Shown one piece after another: positions 41,021-54,400 of a stretch of 64,000 nucleotides of DNA. The stretch covers positions 113,485,660 through 113,549,659 of the forward strand of contig NC_035448.2 of NCBI RefSeq assembly GCF_002127325.2, written 5' to 3'. The DNA comes from Helianthus annuus (Eukaryota; Streptophyta; Magnoliopsida; Asterales; Asteraceae). Position numbers and translations under genes: made by a program. A model generated the notes under the pieces. That model was not told the DNA's origin, ran no database searches, and saw only the letters and a program-made list of their open reading frames with translations. Each line of letters starts with the position of its first letter. Positions within the stretch are counted from its first letter, which is position 1.

Positions 41021-43460
41021 GTTAGACCTTCACCTTTAGTAGACCATTCATATATCCCGTTTCCCTCACATCTTAAGAACCAAAAATACTCAAGGGAATA
41101 CGGGCAATTTCTAGACATCTTCAAGCAATTGAAGATTAATCTTCCTTTTATCGAGGCACTTCAATCGATGCCTAAATACGCGAAATTCTTAAAAGATCTT
41201 CTTAGGAACAAAGAGAAGTTGGGGGAGTTGTCAAACGTTCCGTTGAATGGAGGGTGTTCCGCCGTTGTGTTAAATAAGCTTCCCGAAAAGCTTTCCGATC
41301 CCGGTATTTTTACCATTCCTTGTCTATTCGGTAGTAATACCAACACTAGAGCTTTGGCCGACTTAGGTGCTAGCATCAATTTGATGCCCTTTTCTCTTTA
41401 TGAGAAGCTAGACCTAGGAGAGCTTGCACCTACCCGAATGACATTATCCTTAGCCGATCGGTCCGTCATAGTTGAGAACTTGCTAGTTAAGGTAGACAAA
41501 TTTGTGTTTCCCGCCGATTTCGTAATTCTTGATATGGAAGCGGATGAGAGAGTCCCCATTATACTAGGTCGTCCATTCTTGCGTACCGCTAAAGCTCTCA
41601 TAGATGTTTATGATGGTAAGATCACCCTTAGGGTCGGAGAGGAGAGAGTTACTTTTGAGATAGACCGTTCCATGAACCACCTGAGTGGTTCGGATGATTA
41701 TAGTGGTCCTTGCCACTCCGTCTACTTCTTGAATTCGTTCATCTCTTGTGTCGATCATTGCTTAGAGTATATTAGTGGTGCGGACCTAGTGGTAGGAGAG
41801 AAGGTAGAAGAGGAGGTGAAGAGTGTAGATGAAGTTGAAGAGGAGGGAATTCCTTTAATCCCCGATGTGTTAGCGGTTAGTGAAGACACCACCCAAACCC
41901 CACCCTTATAGCTTAAGGTACTTCCATCTCACCTAGAGTATGCTTTCTTATGGGAGGGTTCCGAGCTACCCGTTATTATTTCATCCGCGTTAGAGGAAAG
42001 TGAGAAATTGAGGTTGTTGGATGTGTTGAGGGCCAACAAAGAGGCCATTGCATGGAGGTTGTCCGACATCAAGGGCATAAGCCCTTCTTATTGCACCCAC
42101 CGGATACTCATGGAGGATGATTATAAACCGGTGGTGCAACCCCAAAGAAGGCTTAACCCCAACATGCAAGACGTTGTGAAGAAGGAGGTTCTTAAACTCC
42201 TTTGATACGGGGATGATATATCCCATTTCTGATTCAGCTTGGGTTAGTCCCACTCAGGTTGTCCCCAAGAAGGGGGGGATGACCATTGTCATGAACGAAA
42301 AGAATGAGCTTATCCCTTCACGTACGGTCACGGGGTGGCGCGTGTGCATCGACTACCGAAAGTTGAATGATGCCACCCGTAAAGACCACTTCCCATTGCC
42401 TTTCATAGATCAAATGTTGGAGCGTCTAGCCGGTCAACAATTTTATTGTTTTCTCGACGGCTTTTCCGGGTACTTCCAGATCCCCATCGCACCGGAGGAT
42501 TAGGATAAAACCACTTTCACATGCCCCTATGGCACCTATGCGTACCGACGCATGCCATTCGGGTTATGTAACACTCCAGCTACTTTTCAGTGGTGCACGG
42601 TCGCCATATTTCAGGATATGATAGAGACTTCCATGGAGGTTTTCATGGATGATTTTTCGGTATATGGTGATTCTTTCGATGCGTGTTTGAAGAACCTAGA
42701 GAGAATGTTGAAGCGGTGTGTGGAGACGAATCTTATGCTAAACTGGGAGAAGTGTCACTTCATGGTGATGGAAGGCATTGTGTTAGGGCATAAGATCTCT
42801 AGGGAGGGTATTGAGGTAGATCGTGCGAAAATAGATACCATTAGTAGGTTACCTCCGCCCACGAGTGTGAAGTCGATTAGGAGTTTTCTAGGGCATGCGG
42901 GCTTCTATAGACGCTTTATTAGGGATTTTTCAAAAATCACCCGCCCCATGACCCGTTTGCTAGAGAAAGATGTTCCATTCGTCTTCGACGAGGAAGTGTC
43001 TTACAGCCTTCAACTTTTTGAAGGAAAAGCTTGTAAGTGCACCTATTCTTATCTCGCCCGACTGGAGCTTACCGTTTGAGCTAATGTGCGATGCGAGTGA
43101 CTATGCCGTTGGAGCGGTATTAGGACAAAGAAAGGATAAGCACTTCCACCGAATCTACTACGCGAGCAAAACGCTCAATGATGCTCAAGAAAACTACACC
43201 ACCATGGAAAAATAGCTTTTAGCCGTAGTTTTCGCTTTTGATAAATTCCGCTCGTACCTCGTGTTATCCAAAATGATAGTAGTCACCGATCACTCCACGT
43301 TGCGTTTTCTTTTTCAAAAGAAAGACGCCAAACCCCGACTCATTTGGTGGATTCTTTTGCTTAGCGAATTCGATATTGAGATTAGGGACAAGAGAGGGGC
43401 CGAGAATGTGGCGGCCGATCATCTATCGCGTCTAGAGGATCCCAAGAGAGAGGAGATTCG
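41021..43460 (+). pseudogene. Athila protease-RT-RNase H, several stops and frameshifts
   Basis: Retropepsin shows ADLGASINLMP (about 41356) and IILGRPFL (41561); DLG is the usual active site of Athila elements. RT shows WRVCIDYRKLND (42336), FLDGFSGYFQI (42453), MPFGLCNTPATFQ (42552) and catalytic FMDDF (42644). RNase H shows MCDASDYAVGAVL (43085). Breaks: TAG at 41909-41911, frameshift near 42200 (LKLL then TGA at 42203-42205), TAG at 42501-42503, frameshift about 42985-43010, TAG at 43213-43215. Three of the breaks are single nonsense codons in an otherwise conserved frame. Confidence 0.88.
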
Positions 43461-44835
43461 TGAGGAGGAGATTGGAGACACGTTCCCTCACGAGTCTATA
43501 GAGTTTTTTGAGGCCGAGAAAGAAGGATTGCCATGGTTTTGCGACTTAGAGAATTATCTCTCTAGTGGCAATGTTGTGAGAGGGATGCCCACACAACAAA
43601 GGAAGCGATTCATTAGTGAGTCAAGAAAGTATGTTTGGGACGATCCTTTTATCTTTAGGATAGGCGGAGATAGAATACTTAGGCGTTGTGTGTCGAGAGA
43701 GGAGGGGTGGAATATCATAAAACATGTGCATGAAGGCCTCACGGGAGGAAATCATGGTGCACACACCACCGCCCAAAAGGTATTCGATTGTGGTTTCTAT
43801 TGGCCTACCATTCTTAGAGATGTCGTTGAGTTCGTGAAGATGTATGATGCATGTCAACGAACCGGCAATATTTCTGCCAAAGATGAGATGCCTCAAAATC
43901 CCATACAAGTAGTAGAGGTTTTTGACGTTTGGGGCATCGATTTCATGGGACCTTTCCCAACCTCCAAAGGAAACCGTTACATACTCGTGGTGATTGACTA
44001 TGTGTCTAAATGGGTTGAGGCTCAAGCTCTTCCCACAAACGAAGCCCGAGTAGTCTTGAAATTTCTTAAGAAGCTCTTTTCCCGATTCGGAGTTCCAAAA
44101 GCCTTAATTAGTGACCGTGGCACTCACTTTTACAATGCATTGATGGAGAAATTGCTTGCACGCTACGGTGTCACTCATCGTTTGTCCACCACATATCATC
44201 CACAAACAAGTGGACAAGTGGAGAATGCGAATCGCGGTATTAAACGAATCTTAGAGAAAATCGTTGGTAAGAATAGGAAGGATTGGTCCGACAAGCTAGA
44301 CGATGCATTGTGGGCGTTTAGAACCGCCTATAAGACGCCTTTAGGAAGTACACCTTTCATGATTGTTTATGGAAAAGCTTGTCACCTTCCCGTAGAGTTA
44401 GAGCATAGAGCGCTTTGGGCATTGAAATCTGTTAATTTAGACATAACCGAAGCCGCTAGGAAGCGATTCTTTCAAATTCATGAGCTTGAGGAGCTTAGGG
44501 ATACGGCGTATGCTCGATCGTTGGGAATCAAAGAGAAAACGAAGTTGTTACATGATAGAAGGTTGAGAAAAGTGAAGGAGTTTAGCAAAGGCGACAAAGT
44601 GCTTCTTTACAACTCAAGGTTGAAGCTTTTTGCGGGTAAGTTGAAATCGAAGTGGTCGGGACCTTATATGGTTCACTACGTGTTTCCGCATGGAGCGGTG
44701 GAGATCATGGATGAGACGGATGGCCGTAGTTGGAAGGTAAACGACCACCGTTTGAAACATTACGTTGGAGGAGCGATAAACAAGGACAAGAGGGAGGAAA
44801 CTCCTCTCGAAATCCCACTAAAAGCCCCCAACTAG
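43461..44835 (+). CDS. Athila integrase, open but with altered zinc finger
   Basis: Open from the RNase H end. The integrase core has Asp in GIDFMGPF (43939), Asp in SDRGTHF (44110) and Glu in GQVENANRG (44222). The N-terminal finger has its His pair ([12 protein letters not shown]), but the CxxC reads YDACQRTG, so the first Cys is Tyr. The C-terminal domain ends [20 protein letters not shown]. Downstream is the long spacer typical of Athila. The frame alone is intact, but it is cut off from its polyprotein. Confidence 0.85.
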
Positions 44836-46769
44836 TGTTTTGGGCGAAAACCCAAGTGTATATTTTGTACCATTTGTATCCTTGTTTATTTTTCGTAATT
44901 TTTAGTAGCTAACGGTCGTTTTTGTTAGTTTTTCGGTTCTTTGTTTGTGTCTTGAGTCGTTTGCAGGAATGCATCACCGAGGATTTGCAGGAAATTGAGA
45001 GAAATAAGGTTCCAGGTAAGTTTTACACTTAGACAAAAAAATTAAGGTTGAACTTTGATGGGTTGGGAAAAACTTAAAAAAATTTCTAAGGCAAGGAAGC
45101 ATGGATTTAAGACACTATCCGCAGATGTGCCCACTGGCGAGCCACCACCTACTCATAATTTTTCTCGCCCCCCGCCAGAGCGTAACAAAGGTTCCATAAA
45201 CATTGTTCTTATGCTCTGGCGCCCCGCCACCCAGTGAATAAACATCTCGCAGGCCGCCAGCACGTTACAATTGATTTCCGAAATATACAAGGCGGTGGCA
45301 GACCGCCACCCACCACCTGATCTTATCGCGGCCCGCCTGCACGTATCTGTAGCTGATGTCGATTAAAAACCCAAAAATTTCACTTTTCAACTGTTTCTTC
45401 CCCTCTCGGTCGCCGTAAACCCTTATCCCCCTCCATCTCTCACCGATAACTCCCATTGTTCCACTTACACCACTGATAAACCCTCTCCAACCTCCATTAC
45501 CACCATGAAACCCCCATCCGAATTTCATCATATTCCAACTTCCAATATCACCGTAAACCTTCTTCATCACCTAATACCCACCACCATTACATACATAGCC
45601 ATCTTCACAGCCGATTTCTTCCACAATCCCAACATATCTCACTTAAAATTTGGAGTTTCACTTGGGGAATCAACATACAACCGAAAATCTTTCTAAATCT
45701 TCTTATTTTTCTCAAATCCAAGGTATGTGTCTTGTAATTTTTTGTATTATGAGTCTAGTAATTTCAGTTTCACTTAGTTTAGTCTTAGTTAGGGTTAAGT
45801 TTTGGGTGAATGTGGTGTCTTGCTAAGATTAGAGGATGTTTGAGGTTGCGGTTCGGTTCGGTTTAGGTTCTTTCAGCAGGGTATTGTTTGCGGGTGGTTC
45901 GGTTTAGGGTTAGATTACAATGTTCATCATATCTTGGTTTATGGTTAACCGACATTAAGTGTGGGGATGCGTTTGGGAAATTTTCGAACTTGAACTCAGA
46001 TTTATAACATTCGTTTGTAACCCATTTCACTAAGGCAACATTAAAGCTTTTAACTTTATATTGGTAAACACTTAATGTCGGTTTGGATTGTGGTTTGTTT
46101 TGGGATGTTGATGATTGTCGGATAGGATTTGTGACTTGCTTTGCTAAAGTTTGTTTGGTTTGGTATACGTTGAAGCGTAGAGTGAAAAACTTGCGACTTT
46201 GAATTGGAACTTTTGCAAAGAATGAAACCTCCTTTAATTAGGCGGAATTGTTCAATGTTAAAATTTGTTTTAAACAACTACATGGCTGAATTTAAGCAAG
46301 TTGGATGTCGATGTCGGTTGGGTAGGCACTTGGGTTTACTTGAGGGCAAGTAAAGTGCCGGGAGAAGGTATAGTGTGTAATTTGTGTAGATTGCGTCTAC
46401 GTTAGATCGAGTCTAGTTTAATGGTTAGTTTAGGGTCTTTGGTGTCGTTTTAATTGTTTTTTGAGCCGTCTTAGTGTCTTATTGCGTCTTTTGCTCACTT
46501 TATTATTGATACCACTCGCCCGTACTCAATCTCCATTCGGGCGAGGTTCGGTTTATGCTTAAAAAGAGATTTGCAAAACGTCGCTCTAACATCACTTTGT
46601 TTTAAACTACGGCCGCGAACGTAAATGCTATACGACCGTTGTTTTTGTATATTATAAAATAAAAAAATAAAAAAATAATAAAAATTTCAAAAAAATACAA
46701 AAAATGAAAAAGTTACCAAAAATAGTTCGTGACTAATATTCTGCTTTTCTTTGTCTTGTCATACTTGAA
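44836..46769. other. Athila spacer between integrase and ORF1-like gene
   Basis: A long untranslated stretch as usual in this lineage. It includes GGCGCCCCGCCACCC words (45100-45320) like those in the LTR. Short frames here have no domain. Confidence 0.6.
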
Positions 46770-48244
46770 TTGTTTTGCAAAATGTCAGGTGCAGGAACTT
46801 CAAGTCGGGCCAGCAGGAAACGAGGCCTAGATACTCGCCCAAGAGGGGGCCCAGTGAGTAGGGAGCTCGAGCCGGTGCAGCAGGTTGAACCGGAACCAGT
46901 ACGAGTGGTGCAACAGTCAGATTATAGCAGAGTTATTGAGTATACGGGACCGGGACGCTCGCATGGTCCACGTCAAAGGATCTTGGATAGCCCTCTTTTA
47001 TAGTTTGAGCAGAATTCGGAGGAGTCATGGAGGTTAGGTACTTTGTTTATGGCAGAGCTGCTGCCGTATAGGAGGATTGATTGGGAGGTGTTGGATCGCT
47101 TAGGGGCAAGGGCCCGGGTGGAGCAGTTGTTGGGACCGAAATTCAGGAGAGTTTTGGATTGTGATGCATGACAGTACAAGGAAATCACGTTGGAGTTTCA
47201 CTCGACTTTCGACTATAAGCAAGGAAGTTTTAATGAAAAAGGTGCAATATTCTCTGCCTTGGGTAGGAAATCTTATGAGATGACAGTCCCTGAGTTTGCA
47301 GTGGCAACTCAGTTTTACACGGAAGAAGTGGTTAGGGCTCCCGAGTTTACTAATAGTCTGCAGGGAGTGTTTAAGAAGCAGCGTGGGTTTTGTGTTCTGG
47401 CGAGTGAGTTAGCGAGGTTTTTGGAGCACTATAGCGAGGGTGCCATATGCTATAGGGGTAGTTGCTAGTGATATTACTGATCCAGTTCTTCGTTATATCC
47501 ATAAAATTTTAGCAGCAACTCTGGTTGGTAGAGGAGAGGGAGACAATAAGGTAAATTAAGTGAGTTTATTCTGTCTGATGTGTATAGTTGAGCAGAGGCC
47601 AGCCAACTTGGCGACTGTGTTTGCTTTGTCTATGAAGAGGTTATGGAGGGGGTGGTGCTGGAGCCCGTATTTACTGTGGGCCATTGATTACTTGGTTAGT
47701 TGAAAGTTTAGGTGTGTTTGAGAAGTACCCGGCTGATAGGATGAAGAAGGGCCCTGACCCTTGCTTTATGAGTGTTAGGGATTTGCAGTCTGCTGGGATT
47801 ATAGCTCGTACTGATCCGATTACTTGGGAGCCGATACGAGAGGGTCCACAGGTTCAGCCTCCTCCTGGTTCAGGTGCTGCAGAGGCTATGAAGGGTGCGG
47901 TTCCTACCCGTTATCAGAGGCCTCATATTCCCCGTATTCGTTAGGATATTCTTGCTAGGCAGTACCCGTTAGCACAACCACGACCCGATCCACTTACCTT
48001 GGATTCATTATATGATTCTATGCAGGCGGGTTTCGGTGACTTACGTATGTATGTTGATGATCAAATCAGTGGGCTTAGGCAGGAGGTGTTAGCAGAGGTT
48101 GTAGCAGGTCAGAGGCGATTGGAGGATGGTATGCGAGTCATTATGCAGAGTCTTCATGCGCAACCACCATCTTCTTGGCAACAGTCTGAGGCAGGACCCA
48201 GTGGGACACAGACGGGTGATGAGGTGTTGGATGATGCGGAGTAG
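46770..48244 (+). pseudogene. ATHILA ORF1-like gene, broken
   Basis: Successive frame pieces read ASRKRGLDTRPRGGPVSREL, then WEVLDRLGARARVEQLLGPK (47082), LEFHSTFDYKQGSFNEKGAI (47187) and EFAVATQFYTEEVVRAPEFT (47290). Further pieces read ITWLVESLGVFEKYP (47685) and a C-terminal part with SLYDSMQAGFGDLRMYVDDQ (48002). The order matches the ATHILA ORF1 / Athila 'env-like position' gene of plants (Pfam ATHILA). Stops at 47001-47003, 47169-47171 and 47466-47468, one or more frameshifts between 47470 and 47680, and a TAG at 47942-47944 break it. Its function is unknown; its position downstream of integrase is where env would lie. Confidence 0.75.
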
Positions 48245-49670
48245 AGCGAGGATGCAGCGAGGATGATAGCTTATATCTTTTGTTTATTTTTATCTTTATG
48301 TTGTTTTTAATCCTCGTCTATTGGTTTGTACTTAAATACGTTAAACAGGTTGGTTGGGATTTTAGGGATGGTTGACGCTTGGTTGTTGGATGTTTGCACT
48401 AACACTTAGTATCTTATATATTATCTTTTGCTAGTGTTTGGTGTTTGCGTGATTAGGTTGATATTTGTAGCCGCTTTCGTTCGCGTGTCCGAGGTTAGGA
48501 GTTGTTTGCTGAGCGCGTATCGAATTGGAGGGCTTATGTGGAAACGACTGGCACTTTGACAGTCTCACATACTCAGATAAGTCGTTTCCCTTTTTGTTGT
48601 ATATTTTTATTTATTTCGTTTGCAGTTTTTATTTTTTTAGGTAATTGTTGAGTCGTACTTTCGTTCTTGCATCAGGGACAATGCAATCTCTAAGTGTGGG
48701 GATGAGATACATGTAAATAATCGAGTCTTATTTATGAAAAACACAAAAAAATTAAAAAATTGAAAAAATCCAAAAAAATTGAAAAAATCAGAAAAATGTC
48801 TTTCGATTAAAAAAGAAGTTTGCAATTAAAACGGAAAATGATAGAAAAGATGAATTGTTGCTTGGGTGTGAATAATAATAATAATAAGAGATTAAATAAA
48901 TCGAGCTTGCGTCTAGTTATAGATATGTGGATAGGCCCGGGTTTGGTTTTAAGTCCCTTTGAGTTAATATACCTTAATTGTCGGTCTACTCGTGGGTTTT
49001 CGCCTGGGAAATATGGGAAATTAAAACTGCCAATAAAAGTATAAGGGGCACCGTTATAAGTTAAAACCGTTAGAGTTTGTGATCATGCGAAAAAAATGTA
49101 ATAAAAAAATCATGAGCTAGAAACTAAATCAAAGTAATGCATTCCTATGTAGTTTGGGTTGGGGATAGCGACTCTACAACCGAATTACCGCTAGGGTGTG
49201 TGAAATCGACCGTGCAAAGAAAAGAAAAAAAAGTACCGAAGCTTAAGTAATCTGGGTTGGGGATAGCGACTCTACAGCCGGATTGCCTCTTGGTTAGGGA
49301 AAGCACAGTCTACCCTCATGAAAGAAAAAAAAAAGAAAGAAAAGCAGAAAAAGATGGAAAAAGAAAGAAAGTGGATTGTAAACTCTCTTGGTTTTGATAT
49401 AAGACGGTTGGGAAGTGGTCTAGTGATCGTTCCTTTAGTCCTATAAGCTTGAGGCGGGAGTAGGTGGACTGTAGATTCTAGCGTGAGACCCTAGGTAGAC
49501 TGACCGCACTTAAATTAAATTCACATGATAAGGGCTTAGGATTAGATTTGGGTTTAAAGGGACAAGTATATTCGCAATCGCGGCTAACACAAGCCTTGGT
49601 TTTAATAAGATAAAAATAATTTTCGACCCAAGTGATAATTTGTCTCTGATTCCGTTGCATAATTCTTTTT
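48245..49670. other. Athila 3' internal non-coding region
   Basis: Contains CTAAGTGTGGGGATGAG (48691-48707), a purine-rich motif often seen near the polypurine tract of this lineage, and two copies of TGGGTTGGGGATAGCGACTC (49156 and 49253). A-rich runs at 48720-48800 and 49215-49370. No gene. Confidence 0.6.
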
Positions 49671-50240
49671 CAACATTAGGGTACTTACGCAATAATTAGA
49701 CAACTGGAAAGGCGTCTAATAACCGGTAGGATTAACAGCCTAGGTAGTTCCACAAGTTTCTCCTTGAGAAGGGTCGAGGGGCTTAGTTGGTTCTTAATAG
49801 GTTTAGTATCATATGATCTCGGTTCCATAATTCATGCATTTAACTTAATCGGTAATCTCTTAAAAACAATCCAGGATTCTTGTCTAGGTGGTCTCGTTCT
49901 CATATAAGAATCGTCTTCGTCTTCGTCTTTATTCGTATTTAGTCTATTTCTTAGTTAATTAATTAGTTTAAATAGATTTCCTAGATTTTCCGTAAACCCC
50001 CCCCCCCCACCCAAAACTAATAAACAAGTTTGAGTCATGTCTGTCAGCGTCTGTCAGAGTCCAGTTTACATGATACATAGAGTCTCGTGGTTCGATATCC
50101 GGACTTCCTAGGTTATACTACATTGATCGGTACACTTGCCGATTGTGTGGTTTTAGGTCGAGTCTAGAATTAAAGCTTTTTAGTGTCTAGTTTAGAGAGT
50201 CTTATTTAGTTAATTTTTATAGTCTGTTTAGCACACATCA
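49671..50240 (+). repeat. Athila 3' LTR, 5'-truncated
   Basis: Matches 38451-39022 almost throughout. By eye about eight substitutions, a 6-bp CTTCGT duplication and a rewritten homopolymer tract separate them. Homology begins abruptly at CAACATTAGGG, and the first 1.1-1.2 kb of the LTR is missing. Confidence 0.9.
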
Positions 50241-50595
50241 AGGGGTTTAACGCCAGCTACACCACCCCGGCTCGGCGTTAGGCTTGGCGTTGCCCGCTTG
50301 GCGTGGAGATTCTGCCTGGCGTTTGAGGGGGGGGGGGTGACATTACGGCCTTTGGTTGGCTGGTTCAAAATAGCCGTTGGGGGTAGCCGTTGCCAAATAA
50401 AAAAAAAATTCCACATGGCTGGCTACGCCCAGCTAAGCGACGCTCCACAACACCCCTAGTTTTCAAGTATTAGCTTGTGGATACACCCTCGCCACATGTC
50501 GAGCAATGCCCTAACCCAAGCCCCTCCACACCCCATATTCTAATGGATATCCTATCCTCTAGAAAAGTGTAGTATGGCAATTCCAATGTGTAAAC

Positions 50596-51445
50596 CATAG
50601 GATACGAGTCACAATTATAATAAAAATTATATAAATAAATATAAAAATTGTAAAGATACTCTCTTTACATAATTTTGGGAAATTGTAGTACTCGTACCGT
50701 GTACAAATCCATACAAAATTAAATATGAAATACAACATATTTAAATAAATCGATTCAAATCGTTGTCTTTGACAAGAACTTAAGAAGCGTCTTCTTGTAC
50801 AATTTTCGCTACGAGAACTTGAACCGCGTCTCATTGTGCGATCCTTCTTGGCTACAAAAATGAACAAACTGATGTTGATGGTTGTGGTTGAGGCACGTGT
50901 TCAATACGCTTCCCTTAAAACAGATTTCGCACCTCTACCAAAGACGACACGTTTGTCTCCTAGGGTACAACAGCCGAACCAGTCTGTACTGCCGGAGAAG
51001 GCCACACGCCCGAGGTTACACCGGGTAAAATCATAGCGTTTGACCTTTTGGAAACTAAGAATAGAAATGTAGTTGAATCATGTAGAGAAACTTATCTCTA
51101 TATGTTCCTAACATATGGATCATCAAGTACTTCTTCTCCAATGACTCTTCATCCATATCTTTACGTTTTTTTTTTTGTATTCTTACTCTTGTAGTTTTCC
51201 CAAACTCATCAAGTTAACCACATAGCCTACTTTTAATAAAAGAGACATGAGGTGCAGAAAAGCTCACTTAATTAGAGATTTTATTAGAGACATAAACTCT
51301 AATAAAAACTAATAAATTGACATAAAAACTCTACTTAAGAGTTTATGTTTCATATGAAGAGTCTAGTAAATAATTATAATTTCACTAAATTATAATTTTA
51401 CTAAATTAATATCAATATCAATTCATAATATGTAAATTTCCAACA
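50596..51445 (-). repeat. 3' LTR (element orientation) of the LARD-like element
   Basis: Direct repeat of 55025-55853, sharing TTGTAAAGATACTCTCTT, CTACAAAAATGAACAAACTG and CTTACTCTTGTAG. It ends CCAACA on the plus strand. Confidence 0.85.
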
Positions 51446-54400
51446 ATCCACCACATGAATGGAGATTGATCAAAACACGCTAAATTTCCAATGCAACCTC
51501 GATAGTTGAGTATTGTTGGATAAGTAGGTGTTCCCTTTGAACTTTCCGTTATGAAGCATACTTAGCCTCCTAGTGGTTTGTAGACGATGTCCTTGAACAA
51601 ACCCCTATTTGTGTATACGACAATACACTTCACACAATACTCTCCTTAGCCGGGCCATCCCATCATAGTCGTGTCCAATAATGGTCGTGGAACACTTTCC
51701 TGGTTCTACTAGAACTCTAGGAATTGTGCCCCGAATTCCATTCGAAGCGACCCCACTTCTCTCTAACATAGGTGATTCTCCTTAAATCATTAAAAGCATC
51801 GTGGTTACCATGATTACGCAAAATCATTTACCACATAATGTACTTAGCCTCACAATTTGTCACAGAATTTCATAGGAATGAACTAGGACGTATTTAAACA
51901 ACCTTTTATCGTTTAGGGGGTATATGTGACCATATATACTAGCTTATGCATATCAGCTATGCCCCCACAGTGACCACCCTTAGGCATATGAATTCGTTGT
52001 CCTATTAAACTTAGATCTTGGGATCTACAGTCAACTAAGTTAGGTTTCCTTCACACACCATTTTTAATGGGCTTTAGTCTCATTCCACATCTTGATATCT
52101 AATAAACCCTTAGGTTGTTGGATCCATAACATTATCTTTGTCTTTGACAAGTCACTGAAGATAACTTTGCAGTTGAGATCAATTGTCATGACGTGTTCGT
52201 AAATTAAAAGTTAACATTGCCTATTGTCAACTTCTAAGACTATAACCTCAGTGGCCACCTGAATCTGGTTATAATATTTGTCTTAGAATGATACATTTAT
52301 CATTTAAGGAAAACACATCTCCATTATGCACTACGACATTTGTGTCCTCCACTTAGTCGTTTGTTTGCAATGTTAGATTGGATTACAAAATCCTTATTGC
52401 CAAAATTTAATGGTACAAATGCAAGACAACCCCACATTTAAGTGTTATTGGATAACATCTAGATGGGTTGATGAAAACCATTTCTACATACCATTATAGG
52501 GTTGTTTCTTAAATGGATCCTCCCCCACATTTCTTCCCATTTGATCAACATTTCTGTAACTTCACTTATGAAGACATTTATACACATATGATTAAACAAG
52601 ATCAACCTCATTGTGTCAGTGAATTCAACTCATATTACATTAGCTTACATAAGCTTCCGAGCTGACCAAAGAAACACATGCCATTGTCATAAGTTTATTA
52701 CCAACTTAGAATAATTCTAATTTAGCATCTACAATAAGCCTAGACAATGAGTTCTCCTCATTAGCTTTTCGAACAACCTCTTCAAAAGTTACATGTCTTT
52801 TCCTTATAATGAATGAAAATTCTCCCTTATCTTTGTCTATACACAAATTCTTTTTGTATTCATACACATTTGAATGTTTAGAGTTAATTAGTCTTTATCA
52901 AGACCCATAATTAACCATGTACTGGTCTAGCATGCTTTAGACTACAATGCTTTAGCATGTGAACAGGAGATACATCATTCTGATTCTTCACAGCCTTAAG
53001 GATATCATAATATCACTTTAACATTCGTTCCTTGTTAAGACAAAATAATGAAGGTCCCACAAATTATTGTATATACCACATAGCTAAATTTTATCAATCA
53101 ATTAAGGAACATACTTGTTTACCTTTAATCTCCAACGCTTTACCATTGACTCATAAGGACTTAAACATAAGTCTTAATCCAAGTCACTTGGTGAACACAT
53201 TCATCACCACCAAGATGAACGTTCCTCGTCTACAATCACTATTATGTGTGACATAGAGTCAACTAGATCGACACTCAACAACATAGCATTCATAATTTTG
53301 CCATAAGTGATTTGCACACATTTATTGTTATTCATTAGGAGATATGTATATTTAGGATGCTCTCCCAAACGAAGGTAAAATCTACATATAGTTCTAACAA
53401 TAATCAAATGGTGGACGCATCTACATATAGATCACTCGGAACAAATCTTTCAAGATTTATTAAAGGTATACAATAACACATATACTTTTTCTTTCATATA
53501 TTAGAATTCACACTTGTGAATTTTCCAATGACTTCTAACGAAATATGTTGGCATGAATCTTGTTTGTGTATTTCATCTCAATACACTCAGTACGTTCTTT
53601 CATTATTCTCTCATGATGTGGTTACACATTTGATGTCTCGTCTTTCACATTTAGTCAATGCAACAACTCTTAAGTTGTTTATGTCCAAGAATTTTCATTT
53701 ACTATCCGTTTAAAACCATATTCTGTTAAACAATGTATAAGTGACCTTATAATTATTTTCACAAAAAAATAATTTATATGTCACAAACATTAGTGATTTA
53801 TTTCTTTGTAAAAAAATGCATGTGTTATCCGAATATATTGAACACAAAACAATAAAATACATTGGAAATTAAATCATAAGTGCCGAACACTTTTGAAATT
53901 GCATACATAGGCAATTAAATGTTTACATAAAACATTTCTGTTTATTATGAACAATCTCTAACCTTGTATTCGTGATACACATTTTCTAACACACATGTTA
54001 GAAAATTTAAGTCATTTTATACATACAAAACATGACCAACTGGATTTAGAAATCACAAATTAAAGTTGGTGATAAATCCCACACAACTACACCATCACTT
54101 TATGATGATTTAATTCTTGAAGCCAATCAAACATCAACTTCAGTGTATAACCTTTTATTTCTAAACCATACAAAGCATTAAAATCAATGCTACAACAAAT
54201 TACTTATATACAATGTTTACATAAAACATTTCAAAGCATTTGTATTTTAACCATTTTAACAATCATGTTAAAATGAAAGAAATTCCAACGCGCATGTTAG
54301 AAATATTAACATTTCCACAAAATGTTAATTCGACTTGCTAAAAACACATATATGGTTCAAATAAATAAGTCATTTCTAATACACACGTTAGAAACTAAAC

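Larger units (their letters stand above)
33275..50240 (+). mobile_element. Ty3/gypsy Athila-type element with CACTA insertion in its 5' LTR
   Basis: 5' LTR (33275-39022, split), primer site TGGCGCCGTTGCCGGGGA, gag, protease, RT, RNase H, integrase, a long spacer, an ATHILA ORF1-like gene and a truncated 3' LTR (49671-50240). AGGG flanks both ends (33271-33274, 50241-50244). Without the CACTA insert the element is about 13 kb. All coding regions are broken. Confidence 0.85.
33240..50535. mobile_element. MITE with TGGGGTGTGG termini, split by the Athila-type element
   Basis: The left piece (33240-33274) starts TGGGGTGTGGGGCGGGG and the right piece (50245-50535) ends GCCCCTCCACACCCCA, which are inverted ends. 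TA lies outside both (33238-33239, 50536-50537). The right piece is rich in GGCGTT and CGCC words. The two pieces add to about 330 bp, a normal MITE length, so the 17-kb insert interrupts a single small element. The superfamily is uncertain (Harbinger or Stowaway-like). Confidence 0.6.

Noticed and set aside
43621..44025. 134-codon minus-strand frame
   Set aside because: Shadow of the Athila integrase on the other strand.
45265..45696. Frames in the Athila spacer as a possible extra gene
   Set aside because: Composition is skewed, no motif is shared with the ATHILA ORF1 gene, and the lineage normally has a long spacer here.
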